A stretch of 64,000 nucleotides of DNA from the NCBI GenBank assembly GCA_035493955.1, contig DATJHI010000006.1, forward strand, positions 195,228-259,227, given 5' to 3'. The DNA is from NCED01 sp035493955 (lineage in GTDB: Bacteria > Pseudomonadota > Alphaproteobacteria > Caulobacterales > Caulobacteraceae). Positions within the stretch are counted from its first letter, which is position 1. Each line of letters begins with the position of its first letter. The notes beneath the pieces were generated by a model. The model was not told the origin of the DNA, searched no databases, and was given only the letters and a program-made list of their open reading frames with translations. Of this stretch, positions 52,063 through 60,406 are shown in pieces. The translations under genes and the position numbers were made by a program.

Positions 52063-54123
52063 TCAGTACCGGGCCCGCACGCTGACGTAGTAGCTGCGGC
52101 CCGGCTCCGGGAAGCCGTCGACGAGCTGGTAGTTGTCGTCGAACAGGTTCCGCCCGCCGACGCCGAGCTGGACCCGTTCGGTCAGGTCGTAGTCCACCCT
52201 CAGGTTGGCCTGGGCGTAGGCCCCGGTGCGGTAGTAGCGCGTGCCGGCGCTGTTGACCGTCCAGCGGTCCGAGGCGAGGTCTAGGTTCGGCAGCACGTGC
52301 AGGCGCGGGACCGGCGTCCATTCCGCATAGACGAAGCCCTTGTGGGTCGGCACGTCGGTCGGGCGGAAGGCGGCGTTGGTCGGGTCGCTCAGCTGGCGGT
52401 GGGTGTAGGTGTAGTTGGCGCCCACCGACAGGGTCGGCGTGAGCCTGGCCGAGGCCGACAGCTCCAGCCCGTAATATTCGCCGTGGCCGAGGTTGCGGCT
52501 CTGGGTCACCGCATTGGGGGTGCAGACCCCTGCCGAGTTGCAGGTGGTGAAGACGAAGGGGAAGTTGACGATGGTGTTGGTCAACTCCGACAGGAAGATC
52601 GCGCCCTCGGTGTGGACCACGCCGAAGTTGCGCGAGCCGCCCAGCTCCCAGTTGACCGCCCGCTCGGGCTTGAGGCTGGCGTTGGAGACCGCGCCGCCGA
52701 ACCGCGACGAGAACCGCTCGAACAGGGTCGGGAAGCGGGCGCGGTCCGAGATCGAGAAATGCAGCTCGTTGTCGGCGTTCGGCCGCCAGCTGACCTTGCC
52801 CTGGCCGTTCAGGGCGTGGCTGTCGTGCAGCGGATAGACCACGAAATTGGGGGCGACATAATCCTCCGCGCGCTTCAGGTCCCGCCAGTCGTAGCCGGCG
52901 CCCGCCGTGAAGATCACCGTCGGCGAGATGACGAGAACGTTCTCCAGGGCGAAACTGTAGGTGTCTTCGATCGAGGTCTGGCGCGGCTCGGTGACGCCGC
53001 TGGGGAAGCTCTGCTGCCACTCGACATGCTTGTCGCGGCGGTAGCTGAAGGCGGCGCTGAGGGTGTCGGCGGCGGACGCCTTGAACGACAGCTGGGCCTC
53101 GCCGCCGTGGGCTTCGTCGGCATAGTAGCTGTTGAAGGCCTTGCCGAGGGTCTGGGTGTTCTCGTTGCGGTTGTCGAACGAGCGCAGCAGGTTGTCGAAG
53201 CTGTTGCGATAGACCTTGGTCTTCAGCGTCGCCCGGTCGCCGAGCGCGGTGGTCGACAGGAAATACAGGCTGTCGATATTCCAGTAGGGCCAAGTCCAGA
53301 ACCGCTGGATCGACAGGGGGTCGACGGTGCTGAGCGGGGCGCGCTTGTTCCCCTCCTGCCTGGTGTAGCTCAGCGAATATTCGTCGGCGCCATCGGGAGT
53401 GAACCCCGCCTTCAAGTTCAGCCGCCAGTCGCCGGTGTGGGTCAGGTCCCGGCGGCCGCCGTCCTCGGTGGCGGTGGGGACGAAGTCGCCGGACAGGTCT
53501 GTGTGGTCCGTGAGGCTGCGGGTGTAGCTGCCCTGGGCGTACCAGCGGTCGTGCTTGGTCCCGAGCAGGCTGAACACACTGTAGCCGTTGAAGTCGGCCT
53601 CACGTCCCAGGTTGAGCGTGGCGCTCGCCTCGGCCTCGACCTCCTTGGTCGGCTCGCGGGTGACCAGATTGATCGCCCCGCCCATGCCGTCGGGGCCGTC
53701 CAGCACCGAAACGTAACCCTTGGCCACCTGGATCTCCGCGATGTCGGAGGTGAGGAAACGGCCGTAGTCGAGGCGGTTGTCGGCGGGCAGGAACACCCGC
53801 ACGCCATCGATCAGCAGCGGGACCTGGAAGCGGTTGAAACCGCGCACCGAAACCACCCGCTCGTTGCGCGAGCCGCCGGTGTTGGACGAGGACACGCCCG
53901 GGATCAGGTTGACCGCCTCGTCCAGGGTCGGACGATTGAAGGCGTAGATGGCTTCCGACGACAGGGTGTTGGAATCGACCGCCAGCCCCTCGACCTTGGA
54001 GGTGGCGACGATGATCTCGCCGAGATCGAAGGCCTTGCCCGCGTCGGCGCCGGCTTCGGCGGCGAGAGCCGCGCTGCAGGCGAACATCGACGACGCGCCG
54101 AAGAGCGCAACGATCAAACGCAT
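52063..54123 (-). CDS. TonB-dependent receptor, predicted molybdenum uptake
   Basis: 686 residues: signal peptide (about 1-22), TonB-box-like GEIIVATSKVEG (about 35-46), plug (about 50-160: VSVRGFNRFQVPLLIDGVRV, GYVSVLDGPDGMGGAINLVT) and a 22-strand barrel ending YYVSVRARY. It resembles siderophore/vitamin-sized receptors. The decisive context is its promoter, shared with divergent modABC, which holds a perfect ModE-type palindrome 40 bases from this start codon. I infer import of molybdate or a molybdenum chelate; direct evidence for the substrate is absent. Confidence 0.88.
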   Translation of the reverse strand: MRLIVALFGASSMFACSAALAAEAGADAGKAFDLGEIIVATSKVEGLAVDSNTLSSEAIYAFNRPTLDEAVNLIPGVSSSNTGGSRNERVVSVRGFNRFQVPLLIDGVRVFLPADNRLDYGRFLTSDIAEIQVAKGYVSVLDGPDGMGGAINLVTREPTKEVEAEASATLNLGREADFNGYSVFSLLGTKHDRWYAQGSYTRSLTDHTDLSGDFVPTATEDGGRRDLTHTGDWRLNLKAGFTPDGADEYSLSYTRQEGNKRAPLSTVDPLSIQRFWTWPYWNIDSLYFLSTTALGDRATLKTKVYRNSFDNLLRSFDNRNENTQTLGKAFNSYYADEAHGGEAQLSFKASAADTLSAAFSYRRDKHVEWQQSFPSGVTEPRQTSIEDTYSFALENVLVISPTVIFTAGAGYDWRDLKRAEDYVAPNFVVYPLHDSHALNGQGKVSWRPNADNELHFSISDRARFPTLFERFSSRFGGAVSNASLKPERAVNWELGGSRNFGVVHTEGAIFLSELTNTIVNFPFVFTTCNSAGVCTPNAVTQSRNLGHGEYYGLELSASARLTPTLSVGANYTYTHRQLSDPTNAAFRPTDVPTHKGFVYAEWTPVPRLHVLPNLDLASDRWTVNSAGTRYYRTGAYAQANLRVDYDLTERVQLGVGGRNLFDDNYQLVDGFPEPGRSYYVSVRARY

Positions 54124-54162
54124 GGACAGTCCCCCGAGTGGTGGCCTTACGGCCGTTTCCGC

Positions 54163-54186
54163 CGCTATATAGTCGAGTATATAGCG
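54163..54186. promoter_or_regulatory. ModE operator palindrome
   Basis: CGCTATATA, six bases GTCGAG, then TATATAGCG: a perfect 9-base inverted repeat with the spacing and core of the E. coli ModE site (CGTTATAT-N-ATAACG type). It is centred between the TonB-receptor gene and modA, and modE is encoded 2.3 kb away, so molybdate-bound ModE should repress both directions. Confidence 0.85.
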
Positions 54187-54203
54187 AGTCCACGGAGGAT
54201 CGG

Positions 54204-54779
54204 ATGCGGCTCTGGATCGTGCTGGCGGCGAGCGCCGTCGTCTTTGGCCCTGTGGCGGCGAAGGCGCAGGAACAGCCGGCCGACGCCACTGGAGGGCAAG
54301 ACCATGATCGACCGTTTACGCCATATCCTGAGCCTGGTCCTCGCCTGCGGCGTGCTGGTCGGCGCCGGCCCTGCCCTGGCGGCGCAGACCCAGGTAGCGG
54401 TGGCGGCCAATTTCGCCGAGCCGGCCAAGGCGATCGCCGAGGCCTTCGCCGCGGCGACCGGCCACAAGGCGACCCTCAGCGTCGGGGCGTCGGGGACCTT
54501 CTATACCCAGATCACCCAGGGGGCGCCGTTCGAGGTGCTGTTGTCGGCCGACGCAGAGCGGCCGACCCGGCTGGAGCAGGAGGGGCTGGGCGTCCCCGGC
54601 ACGCGCTTCACCTACGCCGTCGGCCGGCTGGTGCTCTATTCCAAGACCCCCGGCCTGGTGGACGGGGCCGGGGCGGTGCTGAAGTCGGACCGGTTCCAGA
54701 AACTGGCCATCGCCGACCCCGCGGCCGCCCCCTATGGCGCAGCGGCGATCGAAACCCTGAAGACGCTCGGCCTCTATGA
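54204..54779 (+). other. Leader ORF with signal-peptide-like N terminus, overlapping modA out of frame
   Basis: ATG 54204 follows GGAGG (54194-54198) by 5 bases, better placed than for most genes here. The first about 22 codons read as a signal peptide (MRLWIVLAASAVVFGPVAAK, then A-Q). From about codon 34 the frame is merely the +1 or -1 shadow of modA (Arg/Gly-rich) up to a stop at 54779. Either a remnant of a secreted-protein gene truncated by insertion of modA or a regulatory leader; it is probably not a functional long protein. Confidence 0.35.
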
Positions 54780-55062
54780 CTCCGTCCGGCCGAAGATCGT
54801 CCAGGGGGCCTCCATCGCCCAGGCCTATCAGTTCGTGGCCACCGGGGCGGCGGAGATCGGCTTCGTCGCCCTGTCCCAGGTGATCGACGAGAAGGGCGGC
54901 TCACGCTGGGTGGCGCCGGCCAAGGACCACGCGCCCATCGTCCAGCAGGCGATCCTGTTGAAGACCGGCGCCGGCAATCCGGCGGCGCGCGCCTTCCTGG
55001 CCTTCCTGAAGACCCCGGCGGCGGTCGCCATCATCAAACGCTACGGCTACGAGGCCCGCTGA
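54304..55062 (+). CDS. modA: Molybdate ABC transporter substrate-binding protein ModA
   Basis: 252 residues with a Sec signal (LVLACGVLVGAGPALA, cleaved near residue 27). VAVAANFAEPAKAIAEAFAA and LSVGASGTFYTQITQGAPFE carry the Ser residues of the oxyanion pocket. DPAAAPYGAAAIETLKTLGL and the final IIKRYGYEAR fit ModA. It binds molybdate or tungstate in the periplasm. GGAGGG lies about 6 bases before the ATG. First clear gene of modABC; 4 bases separate it from modB. Confidence 0.93.
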   Translation: MIDRLRHILSLVLACGVLVGAGPALAAQTQVAVAANFAEPAKAIAEAFAAATGHKATLSVGASGTFYTQITQGAPFEVLLSADAERPTRLEQEGLGVPGTRFTYAVGRLVLYSKTPGLVDGAGAVLKSDRFQKLAIADPAAAPYGAAAIETLKTLGLYDSVRPKIVQGASIAQAYQFVATGAAEIGFVALSQVIDEKGGSRWVAPAKDHAPIVQQAILLKTGAGNPAARAFLAFLKTPAAVAIIKRYGYEAR

Positions 55063-55066
55063 CCGC

Positions 55067-55735
55067 ATGGATGGAGTCATCGCCACCACAATCGCCCTGG
55101 CCGGCGTCACCACCTTGCTGTTGCTGGCCATCGCCACGCCGCTGGCCTGGTGGCTGGCGCGCAGCCACGCCTGGTGGAAGGAGATCGTCGCGGCGGTCAC
55201 CGCCCTGCCCATCGTTCTGCCGCCGACGGTGCTGGGGTTCTACCTGCTGATCGCGCTCGGGCCCGCCAGCCCGCTGATGAGCCTCCTGCGCCCCTTCGGC
55301 GTCCGCACCCTGGCCTTCACCTTCGAGGGACTGGTGATCGGGTCGGTGATCTATTCCCTGCCCTTCGCGGTGCAGCCGATCCGCAACGCCTTCGAAGCGG
55401 TGGGGGACCGGCCGCTGGAGGTGGCGGCGTCCTTGCGCGCCTCGCCGCTCGACGCCTTCTTCACCGTCGCCCTGCCCCTGGCCCGCCGGGGGTTCCTGAC
55501 CGCGGCGGTGCTGGTGTTCGCCCATACGGTCGGCGAGTTCGGGGTGGTGCTGATGATCGGGGGCGGCGTCCCCGGCAGGACCCAGGTGGTGTCGATCCGC
55601 ATGTGGCAACTGGTGGAATCCCTGCAGTTCGGCGAGGCCCACAAGCTGGCGGCAGGGCTGGTGGCGTTCGCCTTCCTGGCGGTGCTGGCCATGCTGCTGA
55701 TCGAGCGTCGCGCCGGCCGAGGGCCGCGGCCGTGA
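55067..55735 (+). CDS. modB: Molybdate ABC transporter permease ModB
   Basis: 222 residues, five to six predicted membrane helices. PLAWWLARSHAWWKEIVAAV, LPIVLPPTVLGFYLLI and the coupling loop EVAASLRASPLDAFFTVALP (about residues 123-142) are typical of ModB, as is AHTVGEFGVVLMIGGGVPG. It forms the transport channel dimer. Its stop overlaps the modC GTG (GTGA). Confidence 0.93.
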   Translation: MDGVIATTIALAGVTTLLLLAIATPLAWWLARSHAWWKEIVAAVTALPIVLPPTVLGFYLLIALGPASPLMSLLRPFGVRTLAFTFEGLVIGSVIYSLPFAVQPIRNAFEAVGDRPLEVAASLRASPLDAFFTVALPLARRGFLTAAVLVFAHTVGEFGVVLMIGGGVPGRTQVVSIRMWQLVESLQFGEAHKLAAGLVAFAFLAVLAMLLIERRAGRGPRP

Positions 55736-56490
55736 GCGAGGCCCGGGGCGACCTCTTCGCGGCCTTCGACGGGGGGCTGGGCGACTTCCGGCTCGACGCG
55801 ACCTTCACTATGCCGCTGGTCGGCGTGACCGGGCTGATGGGACCCTCCGGCTCGGGCAAGACCAGCCTCTTGCGCTGCATCGCCGGGCTGGAGCGGTTGC
55901 CGGGGCGGTTGGTCGTCGGCGACGCGGTCTGGCAGGACGAGGCCTCGTTCCTGCCCGCTCACCGCCGCCCCATCGGTTATGTGTTCCAGGAGGCGAGCCT
56001 CTTGGCTCACCTGTCGGTGCGCGCCAACCTGCTCTATGGCCGCCGTCGGGCCCGCACGCCCCAGACCCTGGGGACCGAGGAGGTGGTCGAGTTGCTGGGC
56101 CTTGCCCCCCTGCTGCACCGCTCCACCGCGCGGCTGTCGGGGGGCGAACGCCAGCGGGTGGCGATCGGGCGGGCCCTCTTGTCGCAGCCGCGCCTCTTGA
56201 TGATGGACGAACCCCTGTCCGGTCTCGACGCCGACAGCAAGGCCGAGATCCTGCCCTATATCGAGCGCCTGACCCGCTCCCTGTCGATCCCGGTGCTCTA
56301 CGTCAGCCACGATCCGCGGGAGATCGGCCGCCTGACCCGGCGGGTGGCGATCATGCAGGACGGCCGCGTCGTCGGAACCGACGATCCAGCCGCCGCCCTG
56401 GACGAGGCCGAGCGCCTGGTCCTGGCCATGGACGACGGCGAACGGACGCGGCTGGCGGTGGCCGCGGTGACGGCGGGGCTGGGCCCCTAA
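55732..56490 (+). CDS. modC: Molybdate ABC transporter ATPase ModC (short form)
   Basis: 252 residues from GTG 55732. Walker A GLMGPSGSGKTSLLR, Q-loop VFQEASLLAHL, signature LSGGERQRVAIGRAL, Walker B LLMMDEPLSGLD and His switch YVSHDPREIG. It ends soon after the ATPase core, about 100 residues shorter than E. coli ModC, and lacks the C-terminal TOBE/Mop domain that senses molybdate. The missing sensing may be supplied by the two TOBE domains of ModE. It is convergent with modE, 4-base overlap. Confidence 0.92.
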   Translation: MSEARGDLFAAFDGGLGDFRLDATFTMPLVGVTGLMGPSGSGKTSLLRCIAGLERLPGRLVVGDAVWQDEASFLPAHRRPIGYVFQEASLLAHLSVRANLLYGRRRARTPQTLGTEEVVELLGLAPLLHRSTARLSGGERQRVAIGRALLSQPRLLMMDEPLSGLDADSKAEILPYIERLTRSLSIPVLYVSHDPREIGRLTRRVAIMQDGRVVGTDDPAAALDEAERLVLAMDDGERTRLAVAAVTAGLGP

Positions 56491-57290
56491 TCCACCGCCA
56501 GGATCACGTGGGACGCCTTCACCAGGGCCTGGGCGCGTTCGCCCACCTTCAGGCCCAGGCTCTCGGCGCTTTCGCGGGTCAGGGTGGCGGTGATGGTCTT
56601 GCCGGCCTGGAGCTCGATCACGACCTCGTCGTTCACCGCCCCCGTCTCATGGCGGACCACCACCCCTTCGAAGCCGTTGCGCGCCGAGGTGCGCAGGCGC
56701 TCTCCGGCCGGGGCCAGGATCACGAAGCTGGACTTGATCAGGGCGATGGCCTCGCGGCCGGGGACGAGGCCCAGGTCCTCGACGCTCTCTCGGGTGATGA
56801 TGGCGACGATCGCCAGGCCCTCGGCCACCCGCAGCGTCACCTCGGCGTTGACCGCGCCGGGGGCGACGGTCTCGACCACGCCGCGAAGGGCGTTGCGGGC
56901 GCTGGTCTTCATGCCGAGGCTCCAGATCAGTTGGTCGAGGGGGGCGTCCGTCCGGGCCAGCACCTGTTCGAGCTGGTCGACGATGTTGGCGAGCTCGGCC
57001 TCGACCTGCCTGTAGGCGCGCAGCACCGCCGCCCCGGCGGGAGTGACCCCTGCCCCGCCCCCCTTGCGACCGCCGGTCTGGGCCTGGATCAGCGGACGCT
57101 CGAACAGGTTGTTCAGGGCCTGCACGGCGTCCCAGGCCCCCTTGTAGCTCAGCCCCGCCGCCTTGGCGGCGGCGGTGATCGAGCCGCACTCGGCGATGGC
57201 CGCCAAGAGACGGATGCGCTCGGGGCCGACCCGCGCCAGGGGGCCCTTGTTCAGGTGCAGCTGCGCCCGGGTGACGCTGTCGGAGCTCAT
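56487..57290 (-). CDS. modE: Molybdate-responsive transcriptional regulator ModE
   Basis: 267 residues. The N-terminal winged helix (about 20-110) contains LLAAIAECGSITAAAKAAGL and SYKGAWDAVQALNN, then GGRKGGGAGVTPAG, the classical ModE wing. Two tandem Mop/TOBE domains follow (about 125-192 and 197-265; TSARNALRGVVETVAPGAVN and TSARNGFEGVVVRHETGAVN), which bind molybdate. It dimerises and, when loaded, represses the palindrome at 54163. Its own promoter region (57291-57350) shows no second palindrome. Confidence 0.94.
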   Translation of the reverse strand: MSSDSVTRAQLHLNKGPLARVGPERIRLLAAIAECGSITAAAKAAGLSYKGAWDAVQALNNLFERPLIQAQTGGRKGGGAGVTPAGAAVLRAYRQVEAELANIVDQLEQVLARTDAPLDQLIWSLGMKTSARNALRGVVETVAPGAVNAEVTLRVAEGLAIVAIITRESVEDLGLVPGREAIALIKSSFVILAPAGERLRTSARNGFEGVVVRHETGAVNDEVVIELQAGKTITATLTRESAESLGLKVGERAQALVKASHVILAVD

Positions 57291-57350
57291 GGCGTCAGCA
57301 TGACATGACAGGGCGTCGCGGCTCCAGCGCGACCATGGTCCCGTCCGCGA

Positions 57351-58991
57351 TCAGGCCAAGGCCTCGCCCTGCTTATGGCTGGTCGGCGCGCCCAGATGCG
57401 GCGAGGTCGCGGCTACGGTCGCACTCGTCCCCAACCGCTCGATCAGGTGGTCGCCCACCCGCAACGCGTTGGCCACCACCGTCAGGGTCGGGTTCACCGC
57501 ATTGGCCGAGCAGAAGAAGCTGGTGTCGACCACATAGAGGTTGTCGACCTCGTGGGCCTTGCAGTCGGGGTCCAGCACCGAGCTTTGCGGGTCGGCGCCG
57601 AAGCGGACGGTGCCGCACTGGTGGGCGGTGCCGTAGAGGGGCAGCAGCGAGTCGATCTGGAAATGGTGCTGCGAGATCGGGTGGGCGTGGTCGACGAAAC
57701 CGTCGAGGCTGTCGCAGAGCTTTCGCACCAGGCGCTGGTGCCCCTCCAAATTGCCGAACTCATAGGCCAGGGAGATGCGCCCGTCCGGGTTCAGCCGCAC
57801 CCGGTTGTCGGCCTGGGGCAGGTCCTCGGAGATCACCAGCATCGACAGCATCCGTTCCGCCGCCGCCCCCGACAGCGCGTCGGGGATCAGGGCCGGCGGC
57901 AGCCAGTCCTCCACCTGTCCCTCCAGGGTCTGGCCGGACATGTATTCGAGTAGCTGGATATGACCCATGGGCAGGTCGTAGCCGCCCTGGGGGTCGCCCC
58001 AGTAGAAGTCGTTGACGGCCAGGGTCTTGGGGAACGTCACCTCCTGGCGCTGCGCGGTCAGGGAGACCATGGCCGAGGAGTTGTGGAACATGTAGTTGCG
58101 CCCAACCTGGTCGGAGCCGTTGGCCAGGCCGTTCGGGTGGGCGGCGTTGGCCGAGGCCTGGAGCACCACCGCCGTGTTGGCCGCGCCCGCCGCCAGCACC
58201 ACGATGTCGCCGCTCCAGCGCTCCTCCCCGTTCTCGGTCTGGCAGACCACCTCGGTGACGGTCCGGCCCGAGGGGTCGGTCTCCAGCCGCAACACCTTGC
58301 GCCCGGTCAGGAGGGTGACGTTCGGCAGCTCCATGATCGGCTCGACCGCCAGGGTGCGGGCGTCGCACTTGGCCTTCAGCAGGCAAGGATAGCCGCCGCA
58401 GGTCTTGCACTTGATGCAGGCGGAGGTGACCGGATGGGCCTGGTCCAGCTTGACCCCCAGGGGCAGGGAGAAGGGCCGCCAGCCCTGGGTCTCCCAATGC
58501 CCCTTCAGCGCGGCCACCCCCGGGTCGTGACGCACCGCGGCGAAGGCGTAGGGCGGCTCGTCGCCGTTCTCGGTGGGGTCGTCCCCGCGGGCGCCGTGGA
58601 CCTGCCACAGGCGCTCGGCCTCATCGTAATAGGGGGCCATGTCGGCCAGGCTGATCGGCCAGGCCGGGGAGACGCCGCCCGCATGCTTGACCTCGGTGAA
58701 GTCGCGGCCGCGCATCCGCATCAGGGCCGCGCCGTAGAAACTGGTGTTGCCGCCGACCCAATAGTGGGTGTTGGGGACGAAGGGGTGGCCGTGCTCGTCG
58801 TACCACTTCTCCTGGGTGCGATAGCGGCGCTGGATGAACACCGCCTTGGGGCTCCAGTTCTCCGCCTCGCGGGGCAGGTGCTCGCCCCGCTCCAGGATCA
58901 GGATGGACTTGCCCGTCGGCGCCAGCCTCTGGGCCAGGGTCGCCCCGCCGGCCCCGGACCCGATCACCACGATGTCGAAACGCGTGCCCAT
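57351..58991 (-). CDS. GMC family FAD oxidoreductase with cysteine motif
   Basis: 546 residues. The FAD Rossmann motif is IVVIGSGAGGATLAQRLAP (about 7-25), followed by WVGGNTSFYGAALMRMRGRD and the C-terminal GMC segment SANAVNPTLTVVANALRVGD; the active-site region is HQCGTVRFGADP. A Cys-rich segment, CIKCKTCGGYPCLLKAKC (about residues 186-203), is shared by a subgroup of GMC proteins and could bind metal. Likely an alcohol or sugar dehydrogenase. Start ATG 58991; the long in-frame extension is antisense to the SDR gene. Confidence 0.85.
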   Translation of the reverse strand: MGTRFDIVVIGSGAGGATLAQRLAPTGKSILILERGEHLPREAENWSPKAVFIQRRYRTQEKWYDEHGHPFVPNTHYWVGGNTSFYGAALMRMRGRDFTEVKHAGGVSPAWPISLADMAPYYDEAERLWQVHGARGDDPTENGDEPPYAFAAVRHDPGVAALKGHWETQGWRPFSLPLGVKLDQAHPVTSACIKCKTCGGYPCLLKAKCDARTLAVEPIMELPNVTLLTGRKVLRLETDPSGRTVTEVVCQTENGEERWSGDIVVLAAGAANTAVVLQASANAAHPNGLANGSDQVGRNYMFHNSSAMVSLTAQRQEVTFPKTLAVNDFYWGDPQGGYDLPMGHIQLLEYMSGQTLEGQVEDWLPPALIPDALSGAAAERMLSMLVISEDLPQADNRVRLNPDGRISLAYEFGNLEGHQRLVRKLCDSLDGFVDHAHPISQHHFQIDSLLPLYGTAHQCGTVRFGADPQSSVLDPDCKAHEVDNLYVVDTSFFCSANAVNPTLTVVANALRVGDHLIERLGTSATVAATSPHLGAPTSHKQGEALA

Positions 58992-59026
58992 GAGCTCCAG
59001 CCCTCCCCCTTTTTGCGCAGCCTGGC

Positions 59027-59851
59027 TTAATCCAGGTGGTACTTGGCCGAGCCCTTCATCAGCGCGGCCCGGACCAGGCCCTGGGGCAGGTAGCGCAAAA
59101 GGGCGGCGGCCAGGACATTGTGCCAGCCGGGTATGGCGACCACCCTGCCGCGGTCGTTGGCGGCGAGGGCCGCGGCGACCACCTGCTCGGCGGTCTGGAA
59201 CAACCGCCGCGGCGCTTGGTCCATCACCGCGGCGGTGCCGTTGGCGCTGGCGAATTCGGTGCGGGTGAAGCCGGGGCACACGGCGGTGACCTTCACTCCC
59301 GCAGCGCGGTATTCCGCGTCCAGGGCCTGGCTGAAACTGATCATCAGGCTCTTGGCCCCCGGATAAAGGGTGTGGCCGGCCACGCCTGGCGCGAAACCGG
59401 CCAGGGAGGCGACATTGATGATCCTCCCCTCCCCCCGCGCCGCCATCCCAGCGATCACCCCGTGGGCCAGGCCGCAGGGGTTGACCACCAGGGTCATGAG
59501 GAAGTCCCGCTGCTGCGCCCATGGCACGGCGGCGAAGCTCTGCGGGATCGAGAAGCCGGCGTTGTTGACCAGCATGTCGATCGTGCGCTCCCGTTCGGCC
59601 ACGGCGGCGAGCACGGTCTCGGCCGCCCCCGGGGCGGCGAGGTCCGCCGGCAGGGCCATGACCTCCACGGCATGGGCGTCGGTCAGCTCGGCGGCCAGGG
59701 CCTCCAGCCGGTCGGCTCGCCTGGCGACCAGCACCAGGTCATAACCCCGCGCGGCCAGCATACGGGCGAAACAGGCGCCGATCCCTGCGGAGGCGCCGGT
59801 CACCAGCGCCAGGCGTCCGCGCATGTCGAAGGATGTCCCGGCCTGATTCAT
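59027..59851 (-). CDS. Short-chain dehydrogenase/reductase
   Basis: 274 residues: cofactor motif LALVTGASAGIGACFARML (about 14-32), LVNNAGFSIP (about 88-97), catalytic Ser in IINVASLAGFAPG and the Y-x-x-x-K in TLYPGAKSLMISFS. It has the DltE/YqjQ-like form that acts on lipids, steroids or ketones with NADP(H). The start is MNQAGTS at 59851; a longer in-frame start to 60334 runs antisense through the HIT gene. It precedes the GMC gene on the same strand by 35 bases, so the two may form a redox operon. Confidence 0.87.
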   Translation of the reverse strand: MNQAGTSFDMRGRLALVTGASAGIGACFARMLAARGYDLVLVARRADRLEALAAELTDAHAVEVMALPADLAAPGAAETVLAAVAERERTIDMLVNNAGFSIPQSFAAVPWAQQRDFLMTLVVNPCGLAHGVIAGMAARGEGRIINVASLAGFAPGVAGHTLYPGAKSLMISFSQALDAEYRAAGVKVTAVCPGFTRTEFASANGTAAVMDQAPRRLFQTAEQVVAAALAANDRGRVVAIPGWHNVLAAALLRYLPQGLVRAALMKGSAKYHLD

Positions 59852-59968
59852 CTTGCCCCACCTCGACTGCAGACCCGGCGCCCCGACTGTGGTCGCTTGA
59901 TGGCCGGACGGTTTCCTTCCCCCGTCCGGCTTTGCTAAGCCACCGGAGAACGGTTGCGGAGGACGGCG

Positions 59969-60403
59969 ATGAGTTTGGACGGCGACTACGATGACACCAA
60001 CATCTTCGCCAAGATGATCCGGGGCGAGGCTCCCTGCGCCAAGGTCTACGAGGACGCGGAGATCCTGGCCTTCCTCGACCTGTTCCCCCAGAGCCGCGGT
60101 CACACCCTGGTGATCTCCAAGACGGCCCGCGCCCGCAACCTGCTCGACGTGGAGCCCCAGGCCCTGGAGGCCCTGATCCGGGGGGTTCAGGGGGTGGCGC
60201 GGGGGCTGCGCGCGGCGCTTGCGCCCGACGGCCTGGTGGTGACCCAGTTCAACGGCGCGCCGGCGGGCCAGACGGTGTTCCACCTGCACTTCCACCTCAT
60301 TCCCCGCTACGAGGGCGTGCCCGTCGCCGGTCATGGCGGCGCCCGCATGGCCGATCCCGACGAACTGGCCGTCCTGGCGAAACAGATCGGGGCGAAGATC
60401 TAG
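59969..60403 (+). CDS. HIT family protein
   Basis: 144 residues: NIFAKMIRGEAPCAKVYEDA at the start and the histidine triad in QTVFHLHFHLIPRYEG (about residues 104-119), as in Hint-type nucleotide hydrolases that cleave AMP-lysine or dinucleotide substrates. ATG 59969 has GGAGG 6 bases upstream (59958-59962), so the alternative at 59954 is rejected. It is divergent from the SDR gene and converges on the L,D-transpeptidase. Confidence 0.92.
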   Translation: MSLDGDYDDTNIFAKMIRGEAPCAKVYEDAEILAFLDLFPQSRGHTLVISKTARARNLLDVEPQALEALIRGVQGVARGLRAALAPDGLVVTQFNGAPAGQTVFHLHFHLIPRYEGVPVAGHGGARMADPDELAVLAKQIGAKI

Positions 60404-60406
60404 CCG

